Of a stretch of DNA of 64,000 bases, positions 1 through 8,021 are shown in pieces (the first letter of the stretch is position 1; the number at the start of each line of letters is the position of its first letter). Source of the stretch: Marinobacter arenosus (GTDB taxonomy: Bacteria > Pseudomonadota > Gammaproteobacteria > Pseudomonadales > Oleiphilaceae); contig NZ_JAHVAO010000001.1 in assembly GCF_019264345.1 (NCBI RefSeq), forward strand, positions 2,232,001-2,296,000, read 5' to 3'. The position numbers and the translations under genes are program-made. The notes beneath the pieces were generated by a model. It searched no databases and was not told the DNA's origin. It saw only the letters and a program-made list of their open reading frames with translations.

Positions 1-163
1 CTTGCGGGACTTTGTGAACAGCGACGGTAAACCGGGCTACTTTGCCCAGTCCCTGCTGGTTTACGGCCGTACCCGCGAGCCATGCCGGGAGTGCCAGACA
101 CCGCTGAAAGAGATTCGCATGAACAACCGCTCCACCGTCTACTGCCCCCGATGCCAGCGCTAG
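1..163 (+). CDS. mutM: Formamidopyrimidine-DNA glycosylase, C-terminal end (partial)
   Basis: Only the last 53 codons are in the window. They encode the characteristic C-terminal zinc finger of Fpg/MutM: the sequence [11 protein letters not shown] is followed by C-x2-C and, after the [11 protein letters not shown] segment, a second C-x2-C ending at the stop codon. Fpg removes oxidised purines such as 8-oxoguanine from DNA and nicks the strand by beta/delta elimination; the zinc finger contacts the DNA opposite the lesion. The catalytic N-terminal proline lies upstream of the window. The ending PRCQR directly before the stop is typical of full-length family members, so the gene looks intact at this end. 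Confidence 0.93.
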   Translation, partial: LRDFVNSDGKPGYFAQSLLVYGRTREPCRECQTPLKEIRMNNRSTVYCPRCQR

Positions 164-200
164 AACCCGACACAAATGCACATTTTGCAACGAAAAATCG

Positions 201-229
201 TTTGAAAATACGCAAATATGATTCATAGT
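201..229 (+). promoter_or_regulatory. Candidate sigma-70 promoter for the small exported protein gene
   Basis: TTTGAA (201-206) and CATAGT (224-229) are separated by 17 bases in an AT-rich stretch between fpg and the next gene. The spacing is ideal and the boxes are moderate. This is inference from sequence only. Confidence 0.35.
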
Positions 230-332
230 TAACAGAGAATTCATGCCCTTCGTTTACACTGGGCAGGCGTATTGAGCGCTCAAACCGGCGCGGCCGGAAC
301 CCTAGGGGCCGATAAGTTCAGGAGACAGTACA

Positions 333-665
333 ATGACCCGCAAGATTTCCCGCACATTGATGGCCACGCTGGCCGCCTGCCTGATGGCATTCTCTTCCGT
401 TGGGCACGCTCGCGCGGTGGACGAAACCCCCTCGGCCCTGGCCATGACCGGTGATGCCATTTTCGCCCGCCCGGTTCTGTTTGCCACCACCATCATCGGC
501 AGTGCCGTGTACCTGGTATCCCTGCCATTTTCCCTGCTGGGCGGCAACGCCGGCGAAGCAGGCGAAGTGCTGGTAATGGGCCCGGCCAAAGCGACGTTCG
601 TGCGCTGCCTGGGCTGCTCCCGCACTGGCCGCAAACCGGAATCGGTGGAACAGACCAGCAACTGA
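333..665 (+). CDS. Small exported/membrane protein of unknown function
   Basis: A 110-residue protein. Residues 1-27 form a Sec signal peptide (positively charged start, hydrophobic core, cleavage likely after GHARA). A second hydrophobic stretch at about residues 48-70 (ATTIIGSAVYLVSLPFSLL) is followed by a Gly-rich turn and a short tail with two close cysteines (RCLGC). Short proteins of this kind, with an ARP...VSLPFSLLGGNAGEAGE-like core, occur next to DNA repair or housekeeping genes in pseudomonads and relatives and are sometimes loosely labelled multidrug transporters without evidence. AGGAGA at 320-325 sits 7 bases before the ATG and supports this start. A strong hairpin-T terminator follows at 715-744. 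No function is assigned. Confidence 0.75.
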   Translation: MTRKISRTLMATLAACLMAFSSVGHARAVDETPSALAMTGDAIFARPVLFATTIIGSAVYLVSLPFSLLGGNAGEAGEVLVMGPAKATFVRCLGCSRTGRKPESVEQTSN

Positions 666-714
666 TCCGCCCGGATCCGTACTATCCCGGCTTGCCAAGG
701 CCGGGCTTCTCCGG

Positions 715-744
715 CAGCCTGAAGAAAATTTCTCAGGCTGTTTT
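715..744 (+). terminator. Intrinsic terminator abutting the yrfG start codon
   Basis: CAGCCTGA (715-722) and TCAGGCTG (733-740) form a perfect 8-bp stem with a 10-base loop, followed at once by TTTT (741-744). It would end the transcript of the upstream small gene. The next start codon is at 750, only five bases after the T run. A weaker GC hairpin (CCCGGC/GCCGGG, about 686-705) lies just upstream. Confidence 0.7.
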
Positions 745-749
745 GGTTT

Positions 750-1439
750 ATGGTGGACTGGTCTTCCCTCGACACGGTGTTCCTCGACATGGACGGGACA
801 CTGCTCGATCTGCACTTCGATAACTACTTCTGGTTGGAACACCTGCCCAGGCGTTACGCCGAACAGAATGACCTTGCCCCCCAGGCCGCAAAGGATCACC
901 TGATCCCGATGATCATGGCCGAACGTGGCTCCCTGAACTGGTACTGCACCGACTATTGGAGCGATCGGCTTGCCCTGGACATAACCGGGCTCAAGGCGGA
1001 GGTTGGCGATCGCATCGGTTACCGGCCCCACGTCATTGACTTCCTCCAGGCACTGAAAGATTCGGGACTGCGCTCGGTGATTGTTACCAACTGCCATCCG
1101 GATCCACTGCGCCTGAAGCTCGAGCACACCGGGCTGGAGCACCGCGTGGACGCTATCGTATCCAGCCACCAGCTGGGCAAGGCCAAGGAACACCCGGAAT
1201 TCTGGCAGGACCTGCAACACCGGGTGCCCTACCAGGCCCGGACCACTCTCATGGTGGACGACAGCTTCCCGGTTCTGGAAAGCGCCCGCCGGGCCGGCAT
1301 TGCCCAATGCCTCGCGGTTCTGTCGCCCGACAGCCAACAGGCGGCGCATGCCCACCACCCGGAGATCCCCGGCATTCATCATTTCGATGAAGTGCTTCCC
1401 GCACTGCGTCAGCGCCGATCCCTGCCATCCGGTCAATGA
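750..1439 (+). CDS. yrfG: GMP/IMP nucleotidase YrfG (HAD superfamily)
   Basis: A 229-residue HAD hydrolase. Motif I is FLDMDGTLLD (residues 11-20), with the two catalytic aspartates; motif II is VTNCH (about 109-113); a lysine follows in HQLGKAKEHPEF, and motif III is MVDDSFPV (about 168-175). The signature LHFDNYFWLEHLPRRYAEQ after motif I is specific to the YrfG group, which dephosphorylates GMP and IMP in the cytoplasm. The order yrfG-hslR-hslO-pckA matches E. coli. Homologues begin close to this ATG (…DxVFLDMDGT), but there is no Shine-Dalgarno because a terminator hairpin occupies that place, so translation initiation here is unusual. Confidence 0.9.
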   Translation: MVDWSSLDTVFLDMDGTLLDLHFDNYFWLEHLPRRYAEQNDLAPQAAKDHLIPMIMAERGSLNWYCTDYWSDRLALDITGLKAEVGDRIGYRPHVIDFLQALKDSGLRSVIVTNCHPDPLRLKLEHTGLEHRVDAIVSSHQLGKAKEHPEFWQDLQHRVPYQARTTLMVDDSFPVLESARRAGIAQCLAVLSPDSQQAAHAHHPEIPGIHHFDEVLPALRQRRSLPSGQ

Positions 1440-1451
1440 GCGGGTTATAAT
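1422..1451 (+). promoter_or_regulatory. Candidate sigma-70 promoter of hslR
   Basis: CTGCCA (1422-1427), an 18-base spacer and a consensus TATAAT (1446-1451) lie at the end of yrfG and 30 bases before the hslR start. A heat-shock sigma-32 promoter would be expected for this family elsewhere, but no clear CTTGAA/CCCCAT pair was seen. Confidence 0.5.
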
Positions 1452-1480
1452 CAGGGCATACGCTCATCAGGTGAGGAGAC

Positions 1481-1888
1481 ATGACGGCATCCACCGCTGA
1501 CGAACAACGTGTAAGACTCGACAAATGGCTCTGGGCGGCACGGTTCTACAAGACCCGCTCCCTGGCCAAGGAAGCCATCGAAGGCGGCAAGGTCCACTAC
1601 AACAGCCAGCGCTGCAAGCCCGGCAAGGTGGTGGAGACCGGCGCCAAAGTCACCCTGCGATTGGGCTGGCAGGAAAAGGTGGTGATCATTGATGACATCA
1701 GCGACCGTCGCCGGGGCGCGCCCGAAGCCCAGAAGCTCTACCACGAGACCGACGACAGCGTGAAAAAACGCGAGGACCTGGCCTGGCAACGAAAAACCAT
1801 GCAGGCCGCCCAGTTACCGCCGGCACGCAGACCGTCCAAGAAAGATCGTCGCGACATCCAGCGCTTCCGTGAGCAGAACAACATCTGA
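1481..1888 (+). CDS. hslR: Ribosome-associated heat shock protein Hsp15
   Basis: A 135-residue protein. Residues 8-70 form an S4 RNA-binding fold: VRLDKWLWAARFYKTRSLAKEAIEGGKV is the diagnostic alpha-L start, followed by the GAKVTLRLG strand. The C-terminal 50 residues are strongly basic (KKREDLAWQRK, RRPSKKDRRDIQRFREQ). Hsp15 binds free 50S subunits that carry nascent chains and helps recycle them after heat-induced abortion of translation. GAGGAGAC directly before the ATG supports this start. It is followed after 79 bases by hslO, the redox chaperone, as in E. coli. Confidence 0.95.
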   Translation: MTASTADEQRVRLDKWLWAARFYKTRSLAKEAIEGGKVHYNSQRCKPGKVVETGAKVTLRLGWQEKVVIIDDISDRRRGAPEAQKLYHETDDSVKKREDLAWQRKTMQAAQLPPARRPSKKDRRDIQRFREQNNI

Positions 1889-1967
1889 GCCCTTTCAGCA
1901 GGCCCCGGGACCAACACCGGGGCACGATTGAACCCAATTCAGCAGTCAGTTTTTCAGGAGAAACACC

Positions 1968-2822
1968 ATGGCATCCCGCGACCAATTCCAGCGCTTTATC
2001 TTCGAGGACAGCCAAGTCCGGGGCGCCTGGGTACAACTGGATGAGAGCTACCAGGAAATCGGCAGCCAGGCGCCCTACCCTGAATCCATCCGGGACCTGC
2101 TTGGCGAAGCGCTGGTTGCGAGCGTCCTGATGAGCAGCACCCTGAAGTTTGAGGGCACCCTGTCACTGCAGGCACAGGGCGAAGGTCCCCTTCGAACCCT
2201 GATGGCCGAGTGCAGCCATGACCGCTACATTCGCGGGCTGGCACGGTTCGACGAACACGCCATGAGCGAGGAAGATTTTCACAACCTGCTGGGCGAGGGA
2301 CGGATGGCCATCACCATCACTCCCAACAGGGGTAACCGCTATCAGGGCGTCGTCCCGAGGGAAGAGAACAGCCTGGCCGGCTGCCTTGAGGAATACTTCG
2401 AACGCTCTGAACAGATCTCCACCAGCCTGATCCTGTTTGCCGACGAAAACCGGGCGGCGGGACTCTTGCTCCAGCGCCTGCCGGGCGCCACTGACGGCGA
2501 CAATGACCTGTGGGACCGAGTAAACCACCTGGCCCGCACAGTCGAGCAGTCGGAACTGCTGGAACTCGACAGTGAAACCATACTGCACCGCCTGTTCCAC
2601 GAAGAGACCGTGCGACTGTTTGACCCGGAAGCCGTGGCGTTTCGCTGCAGCTGTTCGAGGGAGCGAACCCTCGGCGCCCTCGAGGCGATTGGCAAGGACG
2701 AATGCTACAGCATCCTCGACGAACAGGGGCAGATCGACATGGACTGCCAGTTTTGTCACGCACACTATCGCTTCGATAGAAATGACATTGATCATCTTTT
2801 CACCGGCCATACGCTACACTAA
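1968..2822 (+). CDS. hslO: Redox-regulated chaperonin Hsp33
   Basis: A 284-residue cytoplasmic holdase activated by oxidation. The N-terminal substrate-binding domain covers residues 1-180 (FIFEDSQVRGAWVQLDESY at the start, ITPNRGNRYQGVV and LAGCLEEYFERSEQ in the middle). The C-terminal redox switch carries the four zinc-binding cysteines: C-x-C in FRCSCSRER at about residue 227 and C-x2-C in DCQFCHAHY at about 261. These release zinc and form disulfides under peroxide or bleach stress. Length is a little under E. coli Hsp33 (292). The Shine-Dalgarno AGGAGAA lies 7 bases before the ATG. It probably shares a transcript with hslR. Confidence 0.96.
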   Translation: MASRDQFQRFIFEDSQVRGAWVQLDESYQEIGSQAPYPESIRDLLGEALVASVLMSSTLKFEGTLSLQAQGEGPLRTLMAECSHDRYIRGLARFDEHAMSEEDFHNLLGEGRMAITITPNRGNRYQGVVPREENSLAGCLEEYFERSEQISTSLILFADENRAAGLLLQRLPGATDGDNDLWDRVNHLARTVEQSELLELDSETILHRLFHEETVRLFDPEAVAFRCSCSRERTLGALEAIGKDECYSILDEQGQIDMDCQFCHAHYRFDRNDIDHLFTGHTLH

Positions 2823-2895
2823 AGGCTTTTAGGATGGCCCGAAAGCCAGTCATGACGGGGTGTTAAGGGTTGTCGTTTTTTACCGGCGCCTCTGG

Positions 2896-2967
2896 CATAA
2901 TAGCGCGCCTGAATTGACCCGATTGCTCAGATTTCCGCCAGTTTATGGGGGGGCGGCCCGAGCAATC
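2896..2967 (+). promoter_or_regulatory. pckA promoter -10 and structured leader
   Basis: CATAAT at 2896-2901 is a good -10 box; no strong -35 is paired with it at 17 bases (TTGTCG at 2870 would give about 20). Downstream, GATTGCTC (2921-2928) pairs perfectly with GAGCAATC (2960-2967), and inside it CCGCC (2935-2939) pairs with GGCGG (2952-2956). The predicted 5' leader of pckA can therefore fold into a two-tier stem-loop about 30 bases before the start codon. Regulation by this structure is inference. Confidence 0.45.
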
Positions 2968-2996
2968 ACGAAGACATTCCCAAGGGCGAGGTCGAA

Positions 2997-4529
2997 GTGA
3001 GCAACACTTATAATGATCTGAGTACAGCACGACTGGTCGAGCTGGCACTGGCACGTAACGAAGGCCAACTGGCTGCCAACGGTTCACTTGTTGTGAAAAC
3101 CGGCGAGCGGACTGGCCGGTCTCCCATGGATCGATACATCGTCGAAGAACCGAGTACGTCCGACGATATCCACTGGGGACCCATCAACCGCCCATTCGAC
3201 GCCGACAAGTTCGACGCCCTCTGGGATCGCGTTGAGGCCTACATTGCCGAGAAAGACCAGTTCGTATCCCACGTTCACGTCGGCTCAGATCCCGAGCACT
3301 ACCTGCCGGTCAAGATGACCACTGAAACGGCCTGGCAGAACCTGTTTGGCCGCAACCTGTTTATCCGTCCGGACAGCTACAACCCGGCCGACAAGCAGGA
3401 ATGGCAGATCCTGAACGCCGCCAATTTTGAGTGCGATCCGGAGCGTGATGGCACCAACAGCAACGGCTGCGTGATGATCAACTTCGCCAAGCGCAAGGTC
3501 CTGCTGGCCGGCATGCATTACGCCGGTGAGATGAAGAAAGCGATGTTCTCCGTCCAGAACTTCCTGCTGCCGGAAAAAGACGTACTGCCCATGCACTGCT
3601 CGGCAAACGTCGGCGAAGACGGCCAGACCTGCTTGTTCTTTGGCCTGTCCGGCACGGGCAAGACGACCCTCTCCGCCGACCCGCATCGTTTCCTGATTGG
3701 CGACGACGAGCACGGCTGGGGCCCGGGCACAGTCTTCAACATTGAAGGCGGCTGCTACGCAAAGTGCATCGATCTCTCCCAGAAGAACGAACCGATCATC
3801 TGGGACGCCATCCGTTTCGGCGCCATCGTTGAGAACGTCGCCATCGATCCGGAGACTCGCGAGCCGGACTACACTGACGTGTCCCTCACCGAGAACTCCC
3901 GCTGCGCCTACCCCCTCGAACACGTTGAGAAACGCGTGATCGAGAACCGGGCCGGCGAGCCGTCACACATCGTCTTCCTGACCTGCGACATGACCGGCGT
4001 ACTGCCCCCTGTGTCCATCCTGTCCAAGGAAGCGGCGGCCTATCACTTCCTGAGCGGCTACACCGCTCTGGTGGGCTCCACGGAAATGGGGTCGTCCTCC
4101 AAGCTCAAATCCACCTTCTCCACCTGCTTCGGCGCGCCGTTCTTCCCGCGTCCGGCCGGCGTTTACGCCGAACTGCTGATGAAGCGTATGGACGAGTTCG
4201 GCAGCAAGGTCTTCCTGGTCAACACTGGCTGGACCGGCGGCCCATACGGCGAAGGCAGCCGCTTCAGCATTCCGACCACGCGGGCGATCATTGCCGCAAT
4301 TCAGAATGGCGACCTGGACGACGCCGAAACCGAACATTTGCCGACCCTGAACCTGGACGTGCCCAAGCGTGTGCCGGGCGTGGATTCCGAGCTGCTGAAC
4401 CCGCGCAACACCTGGGTAAGCCCGGACTACTACGACGGCAAGGCCGAGGAGCTGATCGCCCAGTTCGTCGACAACTTCAAGAAGTTCGACGTTTCCGACG
4501 CCATCGTCGAGGCCGGCCCGAAGCTCTGA
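2997..4529 (+). CDS. pckA: Phosphoenolpyruvate carboxykinase (ATP)
   Basis: A 510-residue cytoplasmic enzyme that converts oxaloacetate and ATP to phosphoenolpyruvate, CO2 and ADP, the entry step of gluconeogenesis. Visible motifs: [14 protein letters not shown] near the N-terminus; [17 protein letters not shown] (kinase-1 Walker A, about 208-224); LIGDDEHGW (kinase-2, metal site); [12 protein letters not shown]; and [14 protein letters not shown]. The start is GTG in GTGAGCAAC, preceded by a weak GAGG. Length fits the ATP-dependent family. Unusually, the order hslO-pckA is kept with a 174-base intergenic region that carries its own -10 box and leader structure. A terminator follows directly. 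Confidence 0.97.
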   Translation: MSNTYNDLSTARLVELALARNEGQLAANGSLVVKTGERTGRSPMDRYIVEEPSTSDDIHWGPINRPFDADKFDALWDRVEAYIAEKDQFVSHVHVGSDPEHYLPVKMTTETAWQNLFGRNLFIRPDSYNPADKQEWQILNAANFECDPERDGTNSNGCVMINFAKRKVLLAGMHYAGEMKKAMFSVQNFLLPEKDVLPMHCSANVGEDGQTCLFFGLSGTGKTTLSADPHRFLIGDDEHGWGPGTVFNIEGGCYAKCIDLSQKNEPIIWDAIRFGAIVENVAIDPETREPDYTDVSLTENSRCAYPLEHVEKRVIENRAGEPSHIVFLTCDMTGVLPPVSILSKEAAAYHFLSGYTALVGSTEMGSSSKLKSTFSTCFGAPFFPRPAGVYAELLMKRMDEFGSKVFLVNTGWTGGPYGEGSRFSIPTTRAIIAAIQNGDLDDAETEHLPTLNLDVPKRVPGVDSELLNPRNTWVSPDYYDGKAEELIAQFVDNFKKFDVSDAIVEAGPKL

Positions 4530-4548
4530 GGCAAGGCCTGACCCAGAA

Positions 4549-4581
4549 AAAAGCGCCCGGCGAGAGCCCGGCGCTTTTTTT
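4549..4581 (+). terminator. Intrinsic terminator of pckA
   Basis: AGCGCCCGGC (4552-4561) and GCCCGGCGCT (4566-4575) form a 10-bp stem with one mismatch and a GAGA loop, flanked by AAAAAA upstream and seven T downstream. The A and T runs make it usable in both directions. Confidence 0.88.
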
Positions 4582-4706
4582 ATGCCCCATTGAGCGCCAA
4601 TGGTACTGGGGCCATCCTTCAAGCGCGGGGCATACCCCTTGTCCGCGGGTTTGTGGCACAGTATGGGCTGACGCACCGCCTTTTATCTTCACAACACGGT
4701 CCTGGT

Positions 4707-4985
4707 ATGAAAGACACCCTTCGACAGCTTTGCTCGCCCATTCTCAAACCCCTGGAATCCGGAGACGTTGGCCCCAATTACAAGGCCTCTCACCGCACCA
4801 TCCTGAACGTGGTGGGCCTGCTGTTCCTGACGCTCTCAACCATTTCAGCCGGTGCGCTGATCTACACAGGCCAGTATGGCGCGCTCATTCCGGTTGTCGT
4901 CTTCCTGGGTATCGGTGGCCTCTCCGTGATCGTTGGGACCCTGGGGACCGATGCGGCGGTGTCGCGAATGTGGGGCAATCGCTGA
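4707..4985 (+). CDS. Small two-helix membrane protein of unknown function
   Basis: A 92-residue protein starting MKDTLRQL. Two hydrophobic segments are visible, at about residues 34-53 (LNVVGLLFLTLSTISAGALI) and 58-80 (ALIPVVVFLGIGGLSVIVGT), with a cytosolic amphipathic start. An in-frame start 117 bases upstream would add residues that look non-coding and overlap the region behind the pckA terminator, so the internal ATG at 4707 is preferred although its Shine-Dalgarno (GGT) is poor. No named family is recognised. It is separated from the next gene by 111 bases. Confidence 0.6.
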   Translation: MKDTLRQLCSPILKPLESGDVGPNYKASHRTILNVVGLLFLTLSTISAGALIYTGQYGALIPVVVFLGIGGLSVIVGTLGTDAAVSRMWGNR

Positions 4986-5096
4986 ACCGCTGACCGGAAC
5001 CGTATCCCCTTCGCTCTGTCCAAGCGTCGAAGGGGGGAGTGAGGCAAGCATTCTGAACGCACGTTTTGATGTCGTGTCTCGGAAGGAGAGACGGGC

Positions 5097-5900
5097 ATGG
5101 AAACTCCGAGCGTAATCGAACCCGAAGCGACCGCACGCGCCTATGAGGCGCGACTGGTACCGGCGCTGTTTCAGGATGTTGCGAAACAGCTGGCCGACGG
5201 AGCGGCGGTTCATACCGGCCAGGATGTTCTCGACGTGGCCTGCGGCACAGGCATTCTCGCCCGGGCAATTTCACGGCGCTTCGAAGGCCTGGGCTCGGTA
5301 ACCGGCGTGGATCTCAACCCGGGCATGCTTGCCGTGGCGCAATGCAAAGCACCGGGCATCCACTGGCAGCAGGGCGATGCGGAGGCACTTCCCTTCAGCG
5401 ATCGTACCTTTGACGTGGTGGTCAGCCAGTTCGGCCTGATGCTCTTTCCGTCACCGACACAGGCACTGCGCGAGATGTATCGGGTTCTCAGACCCAGGGG
5501 ACGCTTGACGGTCGCCGTGTTCGACTCGATCACTCGGGTACCGGCGTACCAGGTGATGTCGGCGGTCTATAGCCGGATTGTCGATCCCGCCATCGGTCGG
5601 GCGCTGCAGCGTCCCTTCTCGTTGGGCGACACCCGAAAACTCACGGCGTTGTTCGCCGACGCCGGCATCAGTGCACCGGACATCAGAACCCTGGAAACCA
5701 CCGCCCGATTTCCCGAAGTGCGAGACATGGCGCTCGCCGACATTGAGGGCTGGTTTCCGTTCGCCGATATCCACCTGGACGAGTCCACCATCGAGGCCGT
5801 GATTGAGCAGGCTGAAGCCGCGCTTCTGCCGTTTTGCACGGATCGCGGCACCGTTGAGTTCCAGGTGCCGGTCCACGTCCTCAGCGCCGTCAAATTCTGA
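5097..5900 (+). CDS. Class I SAM-dependent methyltransferase
   Basis: A 267-residue protein with a Rossmann methyltransferase fold. Motif I is DVLDVACGTGILARAI (about residues 43-58), followed by the acidic loop GVDLNPGML, the QGDAEALPFSDRTFDVVVSQFGLMLF segment (motifs II/III) and EMYRVLRPRGRLTVAVFD (post-motif). This layout is that of the UbiE/Methyltransf_11 group acting on small molecules; the substrate cannot be read from sequence. The Shine-Dalgarno GGAAGGAGA precedes the ATG. It stands alone: the following gene is convergent, 32 bases away. Confidence 0.85.
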   Translation: METPSVIEPEATARAYEARLVPALFQDVAKQLADGAAVHTGQDVLDVACGTGILARAISRRFEGLGSVTGVDLNPGMLAVAQCKAPGIHWQQGDAEALPFSDRTFDVVVSQFGLMLFPSPTQALREMYRVLRPRGRLTVAVFDSITRVPAYQVMSAVYSRIVDPAIGRALQRPFSLGDTRKLTALFADAGISAPDIRTLETTARFPEVRDMALADIEGWFPFADIHLDESTIEAVIEQAEAALLPFCTDRGTVEFQVPVHVLSAVKF

Positions 5901-5932
5901 CGGGCATCAACATCGCGATCACGCCGGATATG

Positions 5933-8014
5933 TCAGGCGTAGAACATCAGGGGCACAAAGGCCACCACCAACAAAGAGATTCCCATGGCAATCAGCGGCA
6001 TGATGATGCGTTCATGACGCTGGTAGAAAGTTCCGGTCTCCTGCTGGGCCGCCATGACTTCTGCCTCACCCACGACCTGACGGGTGAGCAGGTGGTTCAG
6101 GGCCACTGGCGGGCTCAGATACCCGAGTTCAAAGGCAACGAGGGTCACCATCCAGAAGTGGATGGGGTGGATACCGCTGCTGTAGGCAATGGTGGCAACG
6201 GTTGCCGTTACCAGGATGACAGCACCGAAGGCATCCATGATCATGCCCAGCACGACCAGAATCACCACCATCAGGAGCATGGCGGACCAGGCACTGTCGA
6301 ATGCCTGCGGAAAACTCTGCATGATGTGGGACCGCTCAATCACTCCGCCAATGCTGACGGACAGGCCCAGCAGCAGAAGCAACGCGCCAATCTCCGCGGT
6401 GGTGTCGTTGGTGGCCCCCCGGAGGCTCCGTTCCAGCCCCTGATGATGGATCTCGCCGGACGCCCTGCCCCGGGTGTTCTTCAGGCTGATGTGCTCATAA
6501 ACCAATACCGCCAGCATCATGACCGGCAACAAGCGCGGTGCGGAGAATTCATCCATGGTCACGTCCAGCGCGTAGCGATACAGCAGGACGACGGCGGCAA
6601 TCACCAGCACGTAGGGAACCAGCGGCTTGAGTGCCTGGAGCATGGCCGGGAACGCCACCGATGACGGCGCCAGGTCAAACTGACTTTGCCGATTAACCGT
6701 CAGCGCCACCAACATGAACATGGTGGCCGTCAGGACAAACACCCAGATACCCCAGCCAAACAGCTCGTCGGTGGTGACTTCCCGGTTCAGGTAGGCGATG
6801 ACCACCACCAGGAGACACGGACGCAGAACCACCCCGAGGGACCCCGACATGGCAGTCGCCGCCAGCGCCAATTGGCGCCGGGCACCGGCTGCCCGAAGCT
6901 CACTGTAGATCACGGCACCGGCGGCAATCACGAAGATCCCGGACGCCCCGGTATAGGCGGTCGGAATCGCCGCCACCAACACCGCCACGACCGCCAGCAT
7001 CTCCGGCGGCATACGCCAGGGCCGGAACACATTGAACACCAGGGTCGCCAGCCGCGTCTGCTTGAGCATCATGCCCACCCAGACGTAAAGCCCGACGTTC
7101 AGGAACATGTCCGCCAGTTCCATCATCTTGCCCAGATAGATGCCAATGCCCGAAGCATGGCCGATCAGGGCAAAGTAAGTCCCGGAAATCAGGCACATCA
7201 CGGTGTACAGCGGCACGGCCAGGAAGGCCTTGTTGAGGCTGCCGCCGTCCTGCAGGTCTTCCGGCACCCGGATCAGTCGGTACAGGCTGGCCAGGGTCAG
7301 ACAGGCAAAGCCCACGATCCAGAAGTTGTGGAGCAACAGCTCCTCGGACGACACCGAGGTTTCAGCGCCCAGGGTCGACTGGCGAAAAATAACACTGGAG
7401 CCCAGCAGCATGGCGTTGGCAATGGTCTGCAGGGTATGGGAAACGGTGTAGTCCAGGCGGGTTTCCATGGCGCGCATGGCAATGTGATGGCGAGTCAACG
7501 TGGCGGTCACGGCACACAGCATCACGAGTATCACGAGAATATAGCGCTGCGAGGACAACCCGAAGGCAATTAGATCGGCCACGAACAGTTCCACGGCGCG
7601 GTAGGCCTTCACCCCCGGCGTCAGTTGCCCCTGGAGGCTCTCAAAACTCAGATACGCTTCCCGGCAGTCGGCCACCGAGCGCTCGATGGCGAGCCGGACT
7701 TCCGCGGGATCCTTCTCCTCGGCCCCCAGCAAAGCCGCCATGGGGTCATCGGCGGCCGGCGTTTCGGCGAGTTCGGCAGCGACCGCGGCATCGATATCCC
7801 GGTTCGGATTACAGGTGGGCGCCACCGGGTCCATGCGCAACTTGTAGTAACCACTCCAGAGCTGCTCGCCACCGCGCAGCATCTGGTTGTGGATGTCGCT
7901 ACTGGTGGAAAAGATCACCACCGCCAGCAGCAACAGGCACGCGGGCAACGAGGAGAACCACTCCAGCCCGCTACGGCGCAAACCAACTCTGGAAACAGCT
8001 ACATTCTGGGACAT
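5933..8014 (-). CDS. TRAP transporter permease, DctQ-like and DctM-like parts fused
   Basis: A 693-residue inner-membrane protein with about 16 hydrophobic segments. The N-terminal 260 residues contain four or so helices and a long acidic periplasmic loop (about residues 45-125, with CNPNRDIDAAV and EEKDPAEVR), like a small DctQ subunit. The rest resembles the large DctM permease of tripartite ATP-independent periplasmic transporters (PTAYTGASGIFVIAAGAVIYSELR; GYLSPPVALNHLLT near the end). Fusion of both membrane subunits is known in TRAP systems. The gene lies 7 bases downstream of a TatT-like lipoprotein gene and near an AdeT-like binding protein gene, which supports a periplasmic-binding-protein-dependent uptake system. 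The substrate is unknown; these transporters usually carry organic acids and use an ion gradient. Confidence 0.85.
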   Translation of the reverse strand: MSQNVAVSRVGLRRSGLEWFSSLPACLLLLAVVIFSTSSDIHNQMLRGGEQLWSGYYKLRMDPVAPTCNPNRDIDAAVAAELAETPAADDPMAALLGAEEKDPAEVRLAIERSVADCREAYLSFESLQGQLTPGVKAYRAVELFVADLIAFGLSSQRYILVILVMLCAVTATLTRHHIAMRAMETRLDYTVSHTLQTIANAMLLGSSVIFRQSTLGAETSVSSEELLLHNFWIVGFACLTLASLYRLIRVPEDLQDGGSLNKAFLAVPLYTVMCLISGTYFALIGHASGIGIYLGKMMELADMFLNVGLYVWVGMMLKQTRLATLVFNVFRPWRMPPEMLAVVAVLVAAIPTAYTGASGIFVIAAGAVIYSELRAAGARRQLALAATAMSGSLGVVLRPCLLVVVIAYLNREVTTDELFGWGIWVFVLTATMFMLVALTVNRQSQFDLAPSSVAFPAMLQALKPLVPYVLVIAAVVLLYRYALDVTMDEFSAPRLLPVMMLAVLVYEHISLKNTRGRASGEIHHQGLERSLRGATNDTTAEIGALLLLLGLSVSIGGVIERSHIMQSFPQAFDSAWSAMLLMVVILVVLGMIMDAFGAVILVTATVATIAYSSGIHPIHFWMVTLVAFELGYLSPPVALNHLLTRQVVGEAEVMAAQQETGTFYQRHERIIMPLIAMGISLLVVAFVPLMFYA

Positions 8015-8021
8015 GGGATTC

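Noticed and set aside
4590..4706. Longer start for the small membrane protein gene
   Set aside because: Would begin just after the pckA terminator with residues that do not look coding; no ribosome site.
6686..7573. 295-codon plus-strand frame opposite the TRAP permease gene
   Set aside because: Product is rich in His, Gln and Gly, as expected from reading a hydrophobic membrane gene backwards; the permease is well supported.
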